Source of the DNA: Chryseobacterium sp. POL2
GTDB taxonomy: Bacteria > Bacteroidota > Bacteroidia > Flavobacteriales > Weeksellaceae
DNA: 64,000 bases
Reading direction: 5' to 3'
Assembly: GCF_011058315.1 (NCBI RefSeq)
Contig: NZ_CP049298.1
Coordinates: 2,542,001 to 2,606,000, forward strand
The position numbers and the translations under genes are program-made. The notes beneath the pieces are model-generated. The model did no database searches, was not told the origin of the DNA, and saw nothing but the letters and a program-made list of their open reading frames with translations. Numbering within the stretch: position 1 is the stretch's first letter; each line of letters opens with the position of its first letter. Positions 7,562 to 16,987 of the stretch are shown one piece after another.

Positions 7562-10054
7562 ATGATTCCAGATAATAATAAAAAAACAACATATCTTGAA
7601 GATGAGGTTAAAACCAAGTCTTTTAGTTTGTTTGATCCTATGCATTTTGTACATAGGTTACTTAAAAATTGGTATTGGTTTGTAATTCTAGGACTTATAG
7701 GTTATGCTATTGCTTTCTTGTATAGTAAATATTATGCGCAAAGAGTCTATGAGTCGAGTTTGTCGCTGAGTATTTCTAATAATACAGCAAGTTATTTTAC
7801 ACCCAATCAATCTATTAATTTTATTTGGGGACAAGGGGGCAATCAAGATGGGGTCTATATTAAAAAGATTTTACTTTCCAGAAGTCTTAACGAATATTTG
7901 GTTAACAAGCTGGATCTTTATACCAATTACACCACAAAAGGGTTAATAAAGCAGACTTACTTGGACCAAGATGATTCTCCAGTGATTTTAAAATTGGACA
8001 AAAGTCATGCTCAACAAGTTAATTATCAGATTACACTTATCCCAAAAGGAAATGATAAATATGAAGTTGTGCTTCCAGAAGATGGCAAGTCAACAACGCT
8101 TTATAATTATCAAACAGAAAGTTATGAAACGATACCCGATTATCCACAGCCTCAAAATAAAATTATAGGTATTGATGAATGGTATACCTCTCCGAATTTA
8201 AGATTTAAGCTAGAAAAAAATCCGAATCCTTCTTCGATTAAATTCGATAATATTAATATAACATTATTGGCTATTAATACCGCAGTTAATGGTATTGTAT
8301 CAACACTTTCTGTACGTTTTGATCAAGAATTGCCATCTATTATGATTATCAGCAAAAAAGGATATAATCTTAATGGGACCGTTAGGTTTCTAAATATTGC
8401 TGTCGATGAGCTTATCAAAAAAAGACTAGAAGATACGAATACCGTTGACAAAAACACATTAGAATACCTAGCTAAAAATATCGATAAAGTAAGAAAAAAA
8501 TTAGACTCTAGCGCAGCCTATCTTAACCATATTAAAGTTAGTAACAGACTATATGATTTTAAAGGCTTAGATTCTAAAACCTTTGACAAACTTAAAGAAA
8601 TAGAAACGAAAAAAGCAGAGCTTTTATCCAAAGTTAAAAATCTTGATCAAGTCCGAAATGTTGTTAACTCGAACAATATTGAGAAAATTATTAACATCAG
8701 CAGTGCAGGGATAGAAGACGGCGTATTTTCTGCTACGGTTTCTGAGCTCAAAGCACTTTATGCAAAGCGTAGAGAAATGGCGAAAATCTACACGCCCAAT
8801 TCTGAGCCAATGCGTGAAATCAACAGATTGATTAACGAAGCAAAACTGAATTCAGTCGGTGGTTTACGTCAATATTATGCCACATTCGATCAACAAATGA
8901 ATGATCTAGATGTAGAATTAAATAGTCTTGAAGGAAGTCTAGCAACTTTGCCAGAAAAGCAACGTTTATATCTGGATGCCGAAAGAGGTTACAACATTAT
9001 AGAATCAACATACAATTCACTTTTGACAGAGCAAGCAAAAGCCCAAATGAGAATTGTATCAAATAAAAGTAACTTAACAATAATTGATAAAGCGAAAAAT
9101 CTAGGACAAGGGCCTATCGCTCCCAATGTCGAAATCGTGAAAAGCGCGATTATCGGTGGATTATTGATTATTCCGTTATTGCTCATTGCATTGTCAGAAG
9201 TTTTAGACAATCGCGTAAGAAATATCAAAGAAGTTGTAGGTGTAACCAAAATGCCGTTGTTAGGTGTTATTGGAAAAAATACAGATGATAGCAATCTTAG
9301 CGTTTTGGACCGTCCAAAATCTTCTATTGCAGAAGCATTCCGAGGCGTACGCGCCAATCTTAAGTTTTTATTCGATGAGGCCAAATCCAGCAAAGTTATC
9401 CTGGTAACATCCTCCATTAGTGGAGAAGGGAAAACTTATAACTCGATGAATTTGGCAACTGTCTTAGCCATAAGTGGCAAAAAAACAATATTGCTGGGAA
9501 TGGACCTTAGAAAACCAAAAATATTTGGAGATTTCAAAATCAATAATAAAAGTGGTATTTCCAATTATTTAACGGGAGAATCATCTTTAGACCAAATTGT
9601 TAATAAGACCCAGATTGCAAGTTTGGATGTTATCACTTCTGGACCTATTCCGCCTAATCCTTCGGAGCTTTTATTAAGTGAGAAAAATCAAAAATTATTG
9701 GAGGAACTTAAAAAACAGTATGAATATATTGTCATAGACTCTCCACCTGTGGGACTCGTTGCTGATGCGTTTGAGTTGATGAAGCATGCCGATGCAACCA
9801 TATACGTGGTAAGACACGAGTATACAGAAAAGTATATGCTGAATCTTATCAAAGAAAAAGTTGCAAAGAAAGAAGTTGCCCATATAGGACTTATTTATAA
9901 CGACTACGAAGCCAAACAAGGTTATGGCTACGGTTACGGCTATGGTTACGGCTACGGTTATGGCTACGGTTATTTCGAGGAAGATGTTGATTATAAAGAA
10001 CCGAAAATTATTAAAATTAGGAACCAAATGAGAAGAATCTTTAAAAGAGGATAA
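7562..10054 (+). CDS. Wzc-like polysaccharide co-polymerase and tyrosine autokinase
   Basis: An 830-residue inner-membrane protein. A Wzz-type region has a first helix near residues 37-57 and a second near 525-545, separated by a long periplasmic coiled-coil segment. The cytoplasmic BY-kinase domain carries Walker A 'SGEGKTYNSMN' (about 618-628), Walker A' 'LLGMDLRKP' (about 643) and Walker B 'YIVIDSPPVG' (about 722). The C-terminal tyrosine cluster is nine Gly-Tyr pairs (787-804). Autophosphorylation of such tails controls polymer length and export. This is the first of two such kinases in the window; the second is at 52675. Confidence 0.92.
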   Translation: MIPDNNKKTTYLEDEVKTKSFSLFDPMHFVHRLLKNWYWFVILGLIGYAIAFLYSKYYAQRVYESSLSLSISNNTASYFTPNQSINFIWGQGGNQDGVYIKKILLSRSLNEYLVNKLDLYTNYTTKGLIKQTYLDQDDSPVILKLDKSHAQQVNYQITLIPKGNDKYEVVLPEDGKSTTLYNYQTESYETIPDYPQPQNKIIGIDEWYTSPNLRFKLEKNPNPSSIKFDNINITLLAINTAVNGIVSTLSVRFDQELPSIMIISKKGYNLNGTVRFLNIAVDELIKKRLEDTNTVDKNTLEYLAKNIDKVRKKLDSSAAYLNHIKVSNRLYDFKGLDSKTFDKLKEIETKKAELLSKVKNLDQVRNVVNSNNIEKIINISSAGIEDGVFSATVSELKALYAKRREMAKIYTPNSEPMREINRLINEAKLNSVGGLRQYYATFDQQMNDLDVELNSLEGSLATLPEKQRLYLDAERGYNIIESTYNSLLTEQAKAQMRIVSNKSNLTIIDKAKNLGQGPIAPNVEIVKSAIIGGLLIIPLLLIALSEVLDNRVRNIKEVVGVTKMPLLGVIGKNTDDSNLSVLDRPKSSIAEAFRGVRANLKFLFDEAKSSKVILVTSSISGEGKTYNSMNLATVLAISGKKTILLGMDLRKPKIFGDFKINNKSGISNYLTGESSLDQIVNKTQIASLDVITSGPIPPNPSELLLSEKNQKLLEELKKQYEYIVIDSPPVGLVADAFELMKHADATIYVVRHEYTEKYMLNLIKEKVAKKEVAHIGLIYNDYEAKQGYGYGYGYGYGYGYGYGYFEEDVDYKEPKIIKIRNQMRRIFKRG
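9920..9973 (+). repeat. In-frame Gly-Tyr codon repeat (9 units)
   Basis: Nine consecutive GGY-TAY codon pairs encode (Gly-Tyr)9 in the kinase tail. The third codon positions alternate irregularly between T and C, so the DNA is not a perfect 6-mer tandem but is close enough for slippage. Unit-number changes would stay in frame and alter the number of phosphorylatable tyrosines. Confidence 0.9.
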
Positions 10055-10180
10055 TTGTTCCATTGTTGTTAGCGTTTGAAAAGAAAATTTTCACTCTGTC
10101 AATAATAATCTTACATTTTTTCGTTATTTAATTAACTTATTTTAATGTACTTCAGGTTTTTTTAACGAAACTTTAAGAAG

Positions 10181-10209
10181 TTTGTTAACCTAAAAATGTG
10201 TTATATTTG
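10181..10209 (+). promoter_or_regulatory. Bacteroidetes-type promoter before the DUF6089-UppS-BamA operon
   Basis: A TTTG -33 element (10181-10184) and a TATATTTG -7 element (10202-10209) are 17 nt apart, within the TTTG-N17-23-TAnnTTTG consensus. The first ATG of the operon is 35 nt downstream. The 10055-10180 stretch before it holds nothing else I can recognise. Confidence 0.75.
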
Positions 10210-10243
10210 CAGCAATTTTAGGGAGAATTTGTCCCGAAATAAT

Positions 10244-11005
10244 ATGAGAATTAAAACTGTTTATACTTTTTTTATACTACTTGTCAGCTTTTTTAGTGTT
10301 ACTAAAATAAGTGCACAACGTCATGAAGTGGGAGTCCAAGCTGGGCTTAGCAATTTGGTGGGAGATATTGGAAATACCAATTTCATATTGCAAAAGCCAA
10401 TTCTGGGTAAGACCCTTAGTCTAGGCGTTCCGGTATATTTTGGCGCAATTTATCGCCTCAATGTCAATCCTCAGCAATCTTTGAGATTGGGTTTGGGCTA
10501 TAGCCATATCCAGTTTAGTGATTTGCATGCCAAAGAAAATTATAGAAGACAAAGAGGATTATACGGTTCAAATTCTGTATTTCATGCAGATTTAACATTT
10601 GAGTATTATTTCTTCGATATTAATGAAGAACATAAAAGTAAAGTAAGCCCTTATGTTTTTGCAGGGATTGGAGGGATGATGTATAACGCCGTTAAGCTGA
10701 AAAATGTAGAAGTAGTAAATGGCCAGGTAGAACCTACTTACGATTCTACAAAAAAGATGAGTATGGATTTGCCCTTCGGTGTTGGAGTGAAATATAAATT
10801 TAATTATAATTGGGCGCTTTCCGCAGAAGCAACTTTTCGACAATCATTCTCAGATATGATTGATTATAGCCAAATCGAATCTAATGTTGAAGGAATTCCT
10901 AATGATTTTAGACAAATTGGAAATCCCAATTCTAATGATTGGATAAATTCTGCAACCATTATTTTATCATATTCATTTGGAAGACCACCTTGTTATTGCA
11001 AATAA
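10244..11005 (+). CDS. Outer-membrane beta-barrel protein (DUF6089-like)
   Basis: A 253-residue exported protein starting at ATG 10244 (MRIKTVYTFFILL); an upstream ATG at 10196 lies inside the promoter -7 region and can be excluded. The signal peptide ends at 'KISAQ'. 'HEVGVQAGLSNLVGDIGNTNF' followed by repeated amphipathic strands ('RLGLGYSHIQF', 'SPYVFAGIGGMMYN', 'ATIILSYSFG') is characteristic of DUF6089 outer-membrane barrels of Flavobacteriia. The function is unknown. It is 4 nt upstream of uppS and probably in the same transcript as bamA, which fits an envelope role. Confidence 0.8.
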   Translation: MRIKTVYTFFILLVSFFSVTKISAQRHEVGVQAGLSNLVGDIGNTNFILQKPILGKTLSLGVPVYFGAIYRLNVNPQQSLRLGLGYSHIQFSDLHAKENYRRQRGLYGSNSVFHADLTFEYYFFDINEEHKSKVSPYVFAGIGGMMYNAVKLKNVEVVNGQVEPTYDSTKKMSMDLPFGVGVKYKFNYNWALSAEATFRQSFSDMIDYSQIESNVEGIPNDFRQIGNPNSNDWINSATIILSYSFGRPPCYCK

Positions 11006-11009
11006 TTAC

Positions 11010-11753
11010 ATGTCAGATTTAAAACAACAAATAGATAAGACGAAATTGCCTCAACATGTTGCGATCATTATGGATGGCAATGGACGATGGGCAAAAACCC
11101 GTGGCGAGCAAAGAACCTTCGGACATCGTAATGCGATAGAAGCTGTCCGCAACGCCATCAATGCTTGTAACGAAATCGAGATACCTTATCTTACACTCTA
11201 TACCTTTTCAACAGAAAATTGGAAACGTCCTACAGATGAAGTAGATACATTGATGTCGCTGTTGTCGGAGTCATTGCTTAACGAAGCGGAGGAGATTTAT
11301 ACCAAAGGACTACGCCTGCATTTCATTGGAGATATTTCAAAACTGCCAGATTTGGTGAGAGAGCAACTCCTTAATTTGGTCGATTTAACCAAAAATAATA
11401 CAAGAGGAAATCTTATTTTGGCACTCAATTATGGCTCTCAGAATGAAATTTTAAAAGCCGTGAAAGAGATTGCCCAAGACGTTAAAGAAGGCAAAATACA
11501 ACAGGATGAGATAGATGACAAGGTTTTTGAAAAGCATCTCTATACCAAAGATTTTCCACCGGTGGATCTTATGATTCGCACCAGTGGAGAAATCAGAATC
11601 AGCAATTTTATGCTTTGGCAGATTGCGTATGCTGAGCTACAATTTTTAGATGTTTTGTGGCCAGATTTTAGTAAAGACATTTTTTTCCAATGCATATTGG
11701 ATTATCAAAATAAAGAACGACGTTACGGCATGACAAGTGAGCAAGTCCAGTAA
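11010..11753 (+). CDS. uppS: Isoprenyl transferase (undecaprenyl diphosphate synthase)
   Basis: A 247-residue cis-prenyltransferase that makes the C55 carrier lipid needed for peptidoglycan and surface polysaccharides. It starts at ATG 11010 (MSDLKQQIDK), not the upstream in-frame ATG that lies in the previous gene. Diagnostic motifs are 'IIMDGNGRWAK' with catalytic Asp22, 'FGHRNAIEAVRNA', 'TLYTFSTENWKRP' and the C-terminal 'RTSGEIRISNFMLWQ...YAEL', which binds diphosphate. The length is normal. The Gln usually found in RTSGEQR is Ile here. Confidence 0.95.
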   Translation: MSDLKQQIDKTKLPQHVAIIMDGNGRWAKTRGEQRTFGHRNAIEAVRNAINACNEIEIPYLTLYTFSTENWKRPTDEVDTLMSLLSESLLNEAEEIYTKGLRLHFIGDISKLPDLVREQLLNLVDLTKNNTRGNLILALNYGSQNEILKAVKEIAQDVKEGKIQQDEIDDKVFEKHLYTKDFPPVDLMIRTSGEIRISNFMLWQIAYAELQFLDVLWPDFSKDIFFQCILDYQNKERRYGMTSEQVQ

Positions 11754-11792
11754 CATTTTGAGATTAAGCGATTGAAGAACTCATAAGAGAAA

Positions 11793-14330
11793 ATGAAAAA
11801 ATTAATTTTACCTATCATATTTTTTGCAGCCACAACCAGCGTGGTGAATGCACAAATAACACCACAAACAGGTAATCAAACTGCAGAGGTGCAGAATGAA
11901 GATGCGAACGAGTATTATCTTAAAGACATCGTTGTCGATGGTGTTAAGAAATATAATTCTGCACAAATTCTTAGAATGGCAGGCTTGGTAAAAGGCGAAA
12001 AAATCGAAATACCAGGGCAACGCATCAGCTCTGCAATCAAAAAATTATGGGAATCACAAGCTTTTTCGAAAGTGGAGATTCTTGTAGAAAATGTAGAAGG
12101 TGACCAAGCGGTTCTTAAGTTTTCACTCCAAGATCTTAAAGAACTTGGCGAAGTGAAATTTACAGGAAAAGGAATTGGTAAGTCTAAAAACGAAAAGTTT
12201 ATAAAAGACAATAACCTTAAACCAGGAACTAAAATTAATAACAATTTAGTATCCAGTTTGCAAAACAAAATTCCGCAAGAGTACATCAAAAAAGGTTTTG
12301 CCGATGCCAAAATCACCATTGCCGACAAACCCAATGCCAACGATCCTAATATGGTCGACTGGACAATAGAAGTGGCTAAAGGAAAACGTGTGAAAATCGA
12401 TGAAATTAGCTTCAAAGGAAATGAAAATGTGTCTTCTAGAAGACTTAGAAAAAGTGGTTTCAAAGACACAAAGCAGAAAAGATTTCTTTTAGGCTTATTA
12501 AAACCGTCACGCTTTATCGAGGACAAATACGAAGAAGATAAAAAAAATCTCATCAGTTATTACAACTCGCTAGGCTTTAGAGACGCTACAATTATTTCGG
12601 ATAGTGTAACGCGTGACAACAAAGGTTATCATATCAATGTTAATCTTAACGAAGGAAAGAAATACTATATCGGAGATATCAGCTTCATCGGAAATACAAC
12701 GTTTACAACCGAGTTTTTGCAAAAAGTATTAGGTTATAAAACAGGAGATATTTACGACGCTGTTGGTTTTAATAAAAAAGTAGGTGAAGACGGCGGAAAG
12801 GAAGACGATTCTGATCTAAAATCGATCTACATGAACAATGGTTTCCTTTTCTCAAGCGTAACACCTATTGAAAAAGCGGTAAAAGGCGATTCTATCGATT
12901 TGGAAATCCGTATTAACGAGGGCGAAAAAGCAACTTGGAATCGTGTAACTTGGTCGGGAAATACCACAACACATGACCATGTTATCCTCAGGTCTTTGAG
13001 AACGCTTCCAGGCGCATTGTTTGCAAAGTCTGATATCAAAAGAACTTATTTTGAATTGGCAGGTATGCAGTTCTTCGATCCCCAGCAGATCGGGACAGAT
13101 GTAAAACCAAATCCTCAAGATAATACGGTTAATATGCATTGGACGTTGGTGGAGAAAGGTTCTTCGCAAGTACAATTACAAGCGGGTTATGGTGGTAACT
13201 CTTTTATCGGAACTTTAGGATTGACCTTCAATAATTTCTCACTTAGAAACTTCTTGAAGTTTAAAGATTTTAAACCGATTCCTCAAGGTGACGGGCAGAC
13301 TTTATCATTGCAGGCACAAGCTGGACAGTATTTTACCAACTATTCCATCTCTTTTGTGGAGCCATGGTTGTTTGGGACGCGCCCAACAGCACTTAGTGTA
13401 GGGTTTAATTATTCGCGTGTTAATTACGATTATAATAATGGTGAAGATCAAAAATTAAATATCTTCTCAGCAAATGTTGGTTTAACCAGAAGGTTGAAAT
13501 GGCCAGATGATTATTTCTCGTTCTATACAGGATTACAGTTCCAGAGTTATGATTTCAGAAACTATCCATTCCAGTTCGGCGATGCACAAGAAATGAATGG
13601 TAGTACAAAATCTTTAACAATGAACTTGGGATTAAGCCGAAACTCAGCAGGTCTGGATCCTATATTCCCAACTTATGGATCGAATTTGGATTTATCAGTG
13701 AAATTCACGCCACCGTATTCATTGTTTGAAAAGAAAGATTATTCAACAATGGCAGCTTTGGATAAGTACAAGTGGATGGAGTTCTTTAAAGTTAAATTCA
13801 AGGCAGACTTTTATAATGAAATCGTAGGAAAACTTGTTTTAAGAACAACCGCAGAAATGGGTTATCTTAGTGGTTATAATAAAGAATTGGGTGCACCGCC
13901 ATTTGAAAGATTCTATGTCGGAGGAGTTGGACTTTTTAATGGTAGATTCGACGGTAGAGAAATTGTTCCTTTGAGAGGTTACGAAAACTCATCATCTTCA
14001 GGTTTTACAAGTTCTACACCTTATGATATTACACCTTATGGTGGAGCGACAATTTATAACAGATTCGCTGCCGAATTGAGATATCCCATATCCATGAATC
14101 CAACGGCCAAAATCTTTGCTTTAACTTTTGTTGAAGGGGGTAACGCTTGGAACTCTTGGGGAAGTTATAATCCATTCCAGTTAAAACGTTCAGTAGGTAT
14201 CGGCGTTAGAGTATCGATGTCAGCATTCGGACTTATTGGATTTGACTTTGCTTACGGATTCGACAAAGGTCTTGGGCAAACAGAGCCTTCAGGATGGCAG
14301 ACACACTTCTTGATGAACCAACCATTATAA
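11793..14330 (+). CDS. bamA: BamA, outer-membrane protein assembly factor
   Basis: An 845-residue Omp85 protein that inserts beta-barrels into the outer membrane. The signal peptide ends at 'SVVNAQ'. POTRA repeats follow, from about residue 45 to 430 ('KDIVVDGVKKYNSAQILRMAG', 'GKRVKIDEISFKGNENVSSRRL', 'YYIGDISFIGNTTF'), then a C-terminal barrel from about 440. The conserved barrel loop motif appears as 'PLRGYENSS' (about 725), and the last residues end in an aromatic-rich strand. uppS precedes it and two skp genes follow, the common Bacteroidota arrangement. Confidence 0.95.
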   Translation: MKKLILPIIFFAATTSVVNAQITPQTGNQTAEVQNEDANEYYLKDIVVDGVKKYNSAQILRMAGLVKGEKIEIPGQRISSAIKKLWESQAFSKVEILVENVEGDQAVLKFSLQDLKELGEVKFTGKGIGKSKNEKFIKDNNLKPGTKINNNLVSSLQNKIPQEYIKKGFADAKITIADKPNANDPNMVDWTIEVAKGKRVKIDEISFKGNENVSSRRLRKSGFKDTKQKRFLLGLLKPSRFIEDKYEEDKKNLISYYNSLGFRDATIISDSVTRDNKGYHINVNLNEGKKYYIGDISFIGNTTFTTEFLQKVLGYKTGDIYDAVGFNKKVGEDGGKEDDSDLKSIYMNNGFLFSSVTPIEKAVKGDSIDLEIRINEGEKATWNRVTWSGNTTTHDHVILRSLRTLPGALFAKSDIKRTYFELAGMQFFDPQQIGTDVKPNPQDNTVNMHWTLVEKGSSQVQLQAGYGGNSFIGTLGLTFNNFSLRNFLKFKDFKPIPQGDGQTLSLQAQAGQYFTNYSISFVEPWLFGTRPTALSVGFNYSRVNYDYNNGEDQKLNIFSANVGLTRRLKWPDDYFSFYTGLQFQSYDFRNYPFQFGDAQEMNGSTKSLTMNLGLSRNSAGLDPIFPTYGSNLDLSVKFTPPYSLFEKKDYSTMAALDKYKWMEFFKVKFKADFYNEIVGKLVLRTTAEMGYLSGYNKELGAPPFERFYVGGVGLFNGRFDGREIVPLRGYENSSSSGFTSSTPYDITPYGGATIYNRFAAELRYPISMNPTAKIFALTFVEGGNAWNSWGSYNPFQLKRSVGIGVRVSMSAFGLIGFDFAYGFDKGLGQTEPSGWQTHFLMNQPL

Positions 14331-14348
14331 TTTTTATACATTTGTAAT

Positions 14349-15014
14349 ATGAAGAAATTAGTTTTAGCTTTTGCAGTATGTGCTTTTTCTAGCACTGCTT
14401 TCGCGCAAAAAATTGGCGTTGTCGATACTAATTATATTTTGAGCAAATTGCCACAATACAAAGAGGCTGAAACTAGACTTAATACTCAAGTTTCGCAATG
14501 GCAAGCAGATTTGCAAAGATTGCAGAATGAATACGAAACCAAAAAAGCGGCTTTCGAAAGCGAAAAAGTTTTGTTGGTAGGAGATCAATTAAAACTTAGA
14601 GAAAAAGAAATTTCAGATTTAGAAAATAATATTCGTAACTCTATCAACGGTCGCTTCGGGACAGGTGGAGAGATTGACCAGTTGCGTTCAAGTTTGGTAA
14701 AACCTTATCAGGATCAAATCTGGAATAGCATCAAAAGCATGTCGGAGAAAAATAGTTTGGGCATAGTTATTGATAAAAGCAACAACACAAGTGTGTTGTT
14801 TTTAGATAAAAAGTACGATTATACGGATGCCGTTTTAGCTTTATTAGTCAAAGATTTACCCAAAACAGATAATGCTAAACCAGATCGCAAAGTAGGTGCA
14901 CCAGTTAATAATACCAGACCTGGAGCTACGAAGTCTGCGCCAGCAAGAAGTAATAGTAGAGGTGGTGTCCGAGAGATAAAATCGGCAGACACCCAAAAAA
15001 TGGAATTAAAATAA
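14349..15014 (+). CDS. OmpH/Skp family periplasmic chaperone (first copy)
   Basis: A 221-residue exported protein; the signal peptide 'KKLVLAFAVCAFSSTAFAQ' is followed by 'KIGVVDTNYILSKLPQYKEAE', the standard start of OmpH. A long helical stretch (40-110) would form the tentacle that holds unfolded outer-membrane proteins for BamA. A Lys/Thr/Pro/Arg-rich tail (about 155-221) is longer than in the neighbouring copy. It starts 18 nt after bamA. A TACATTTG sequence at 14337-14344 resembles a -7 box but would leave almost no leader. Confidence 0.9.
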   Translation: MKKLVLAFAVCAFSSTAFAQKIGVVDTNYILSKLPQYKEAETRLNTQVSQWQADLQRLQNEYETKKAAFESEKVLLVGDQLKLREKEISDLENNIRNSINGRFGTGGEIDQLRSSLVKPYQDQIWNSIKSMSEKNSLGIVIDKSNNTSVLFLDKKYDYTDAVLALLVKDLPKTDNAKPDRKVGAPVNNTRPGATKSAPARSNSRGGVREIKSADTQKMELK

Positions 15015-15043
15015 GTAACAATTAAAATTATATATATTCAATT

Positions 15044-15541
15044 ATGAAAAAACTAAGTGTATTATTTGCAGCAGTATTCTTGTTTGTTGCAGTAGGCGTT
15101 GCAAAAGCTCAGAAAATTGCATCTCTAGATGTAGGAGCAGTACTTAGCGTTATGCCAGAAAAAATCAAATTAGATCAACAAATGAAAACTTTATCTGATG
15201 CTAAAAAAACTGAATTAGATAAGAAAAGAACATCTGCTGAGACATTGTTCGAGAAATATCAAAAAGAAGCACCTACGCAAACACAGCAAATCAACGAGCA
15301 AAGAAATGCGGAATTGCAAAAACTTCAGTCTAACTTACAACAAGAAGCTATGGCTGGTGAGAAAGATATCAGAGATAAATATGATGCTGGTCTAGAGCCA
15401 ATCGAGAAAAAAATCCAAGATGCAATCTCTAAAGTTGCTAAGGCTAAAGGTTACGACTTCATCGTTGATGCAACTGTTTTTGTTTACAAAGGAGGTCCAG
15501 ATGCGACTCAGGATGTAAAAGCTGAGTTAGGTTTGAAATAA
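15044..15541 (+). CDS. OmpH/Skp family periplasmic chaperone (second copy)
   Basis: A 165-residue exported chaperone of normal Skp length. The signal peptide ends at 'VAKAQ', and the core begins 'KIASLDVGAVLSVMPEKIKLDQQ'. The central part (about 45-110) is Lys/Gln/Glu-rich coiled coil. It is paralogous to the gene 29 nt upstream but lacks its basic tail. The operon ends here with a clear terminator. Confidence 0.9.
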   Translation: MKKLSVLFAAVFLFVAVGVAKAQKIASLDVGAVLSVMPEKIKLDQQMKTLSDAKKTELDKKRTSAETLFEKYQKEAPTQTQQINEQRNAELQKLQSNLQQEAMAGEKDIRDKYDAGLEPIEKKIQDAISKVAKAKGYDFIVDATVFVYKGGPDATQDVKAELGLK

Positions 15542-15563
15542 TCAAACTTAATTAACAAATATT

Positions 15564-15590
15564 AACCACTCTTTATGGAGTGGTTTTTTT
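15564..15590 (+). terminator. Rho-independent terminator after the bamA-skp operon
   Basis: The 8-bp stem AACCACTC / GAGTGGTT (15564-15571, 15578-15585) has a 6-nt loop and runs into seven or more T. It lies 22 nt after the second skp gene and ends just before the thioesterase start. Confidence 0.85.
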
Positions 15591-15601
15591 ATTTTTGCCC
15601 T

Positions 15602-16081
15602 ATGGAAAAAGAATTCAAAAGTATAGCCAAAATACGTTTCGGAGATTGTGACCCGATAGGACATCTTAACAACATCAACTATCTTGTGTATATGTTAAAT
15701 GCAAGAGAAGATCATGTAGAACAGCATTTTGGTTTTACTTACGAGGAATACGCTACCAAAACAGGCTTTACCTGGGTAAGTATCCAAAATGAAATCGCTT
15801 ATTTTAAAGAAGTTAGATATAATAAAAAAGTTGTTATTTCTAGTAAATTAATCGATCTTCAAGACCGCATTTCGAAAGTTGAAATTCTTATGATGAGCGA
15901 GGACGAAAAAACAATCCACGCCGTACTTTGGATGACGGTTATTCATTTTAGTATGAAGTCCCGAAAAAGCGTGGCACATCCACCAGAAACTTTAGCTTTG
16001 TTCGAGCCAACGATCATTAACTTAGAAGAAAAAGATTTTACAGACCGTACCAAAGTCCTTAGACAGCGAAATAAAAAATAA
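15602..16081 (+). CDS. Acyl-CoA thioesterase (hotdog fold, 4HBT)
   Basis: A 159-residue hotdog-fold protein starting at ATG 15602 (MEKEFKSIAKIRFGDCD); the longer reading would begin inside the terminator hairpin. 'RFGDCDPIGHLNN' is the 4HBT motif, with Asp17 as the likely catalytic residue. It would hydrolyse an acyl-CoA; the chain length is unknown. rfbD starts 5 nt downstream and may be co-transcribed. Confidence 0.85.
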   Translation: MEKEFKSIAKIRFGDCDPIGHLNNINYLVYMLNAREDHVEQHFGFTYEEYATKTGFTWVSIQNEIAYFKEVRYNKKVVISSKLIDLQDRISKVEILMMSEDEKTIHAVLWMTVIHFSMKSRKSVAHPPETLALFEPTIINLEEKDFTDRTKVLRQRNKK

Positions 16082-16086
16082 AAACT

Positions 16087-16950
16087 ATGAAAAGAATTTT
16101 AGTCATTGGCGCCAATGGTCAGCTGGGACATTGCCTGCAAAAGATTGCCCCAAAATATCATGAACTGTTCGATTTTAATTTTACAGGCTCATCCGTTTTA
16201 GACATTACAAAACATGAAGACATTGCTCGTGAGTTTCAAGACTATCAACCCGACTTTTGCATTAATGCTTCGGCTTATACCGCAGTCGATTTAGCAGAAA
16301 CCGAGCAAGAAAAAGCTTTTACCGTTAATGCTTATGCTGTGGCGGATTTGGCAGACGTTTGCGAAAGTCATGACTGTACACTTATCCATGTTTCTACAGA
16401 TTATGTGTTCGAAGGCAATACCAATATCGATTATGAAGAGGATAACTTTACCAATCCAACGGGCGTTTACGGTGCGAGCAAAAGAAAAGGGGAAGAGTTG
16501 GCTTTGGATAACAATCCTAAAACCATTATCCTGAGAACATCTTGGTTATACTCGGAGTTTAACAAGAACTTTGTGAAAACCATGCTTAGTTTATTTAAAA
16601 CCAAAGATGAGCTTGGCATTGTTGATGATCAATACGGACAACCAACCAATGCTAATGACCTTGCAGAAGCGATTATGTCAATTATCGAGAAACAAGCGAA
16701 GCATTATGGGATTTTTCACTTTTCAAATTATCCGGAAACGACTTGGTTCAAATTTGCGGAGAAAATTAAAGAATTTTCAGGTTCCGATATTAAGCTTAAT
16801 CCAATTACCACAGAGCAATTTCCGACGCCGGCAAAACGCCCTATGCGCAGCACGATGAATCTTGACAAAATCGAAAAAAAATATGGTATCGAACCGCGCC
16901 GTTGGGAACATAGTTTGGAAGAATGTGTTGATATTTTAAAACATCTTTAA
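16087..16950 (+). CDS. rfbD: dTDP-4-dehydrorhamnose reductase
   Basis: A 287-residue extended SDR that makes dTDP-L-rhamnose, the last step of dTDP-rhamnose synthesis. The NAD(P) motif GANGQLG is at 8-14, 'STDYVF' at 103-108 and the catalytic pair at Tyr128 and Lys132 (YGASK). 'RTSWLYSEFNKNFVKTML' and 'YGQPTNANDLAEAI' are typical of RfbD/RmlD. rfbA, rfbB and rfbC are not in this window. The product could feed either polysaccharide locus. Confidence 0.9.
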   Translation: MKRILVIGANGQLGHCLQKIAPKYHELFDFNFTGSSVLDITKHEDIAREFQDYQPDFCINASAYTAVDLAETEQEKAFTVNAYAVADLADVCESHDCTLIHVSTDYVFEGNTNIDYEEDNFTNPTGVYGASKRKGEELALDNNPKTIILRTSWLYSEFNKNFVKTMLSLFKTKDELGIVDDQYGQPTNANDLAEAIMSIIEKQAKHYGIFHFSNYPETTWFKFAEKIKEFSGSDIKLNPITTEQFPTPAKRPMRSTMNLDKIEKKYGIEPRRWEHSLEECVDILKHL

Positions 16951-16987
16951 TTAAATAATATTTTTACAAACATTAAGTTTACTGAAC

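Noticed and set aside
11915-12553. Long minus-strand open frame (212 codons) opposite bamA
   Set aside because: It is antisense to well-conserved POTRA-coding sequence and its translation resembles no protein family; it is a by-product of bamA codon usage.
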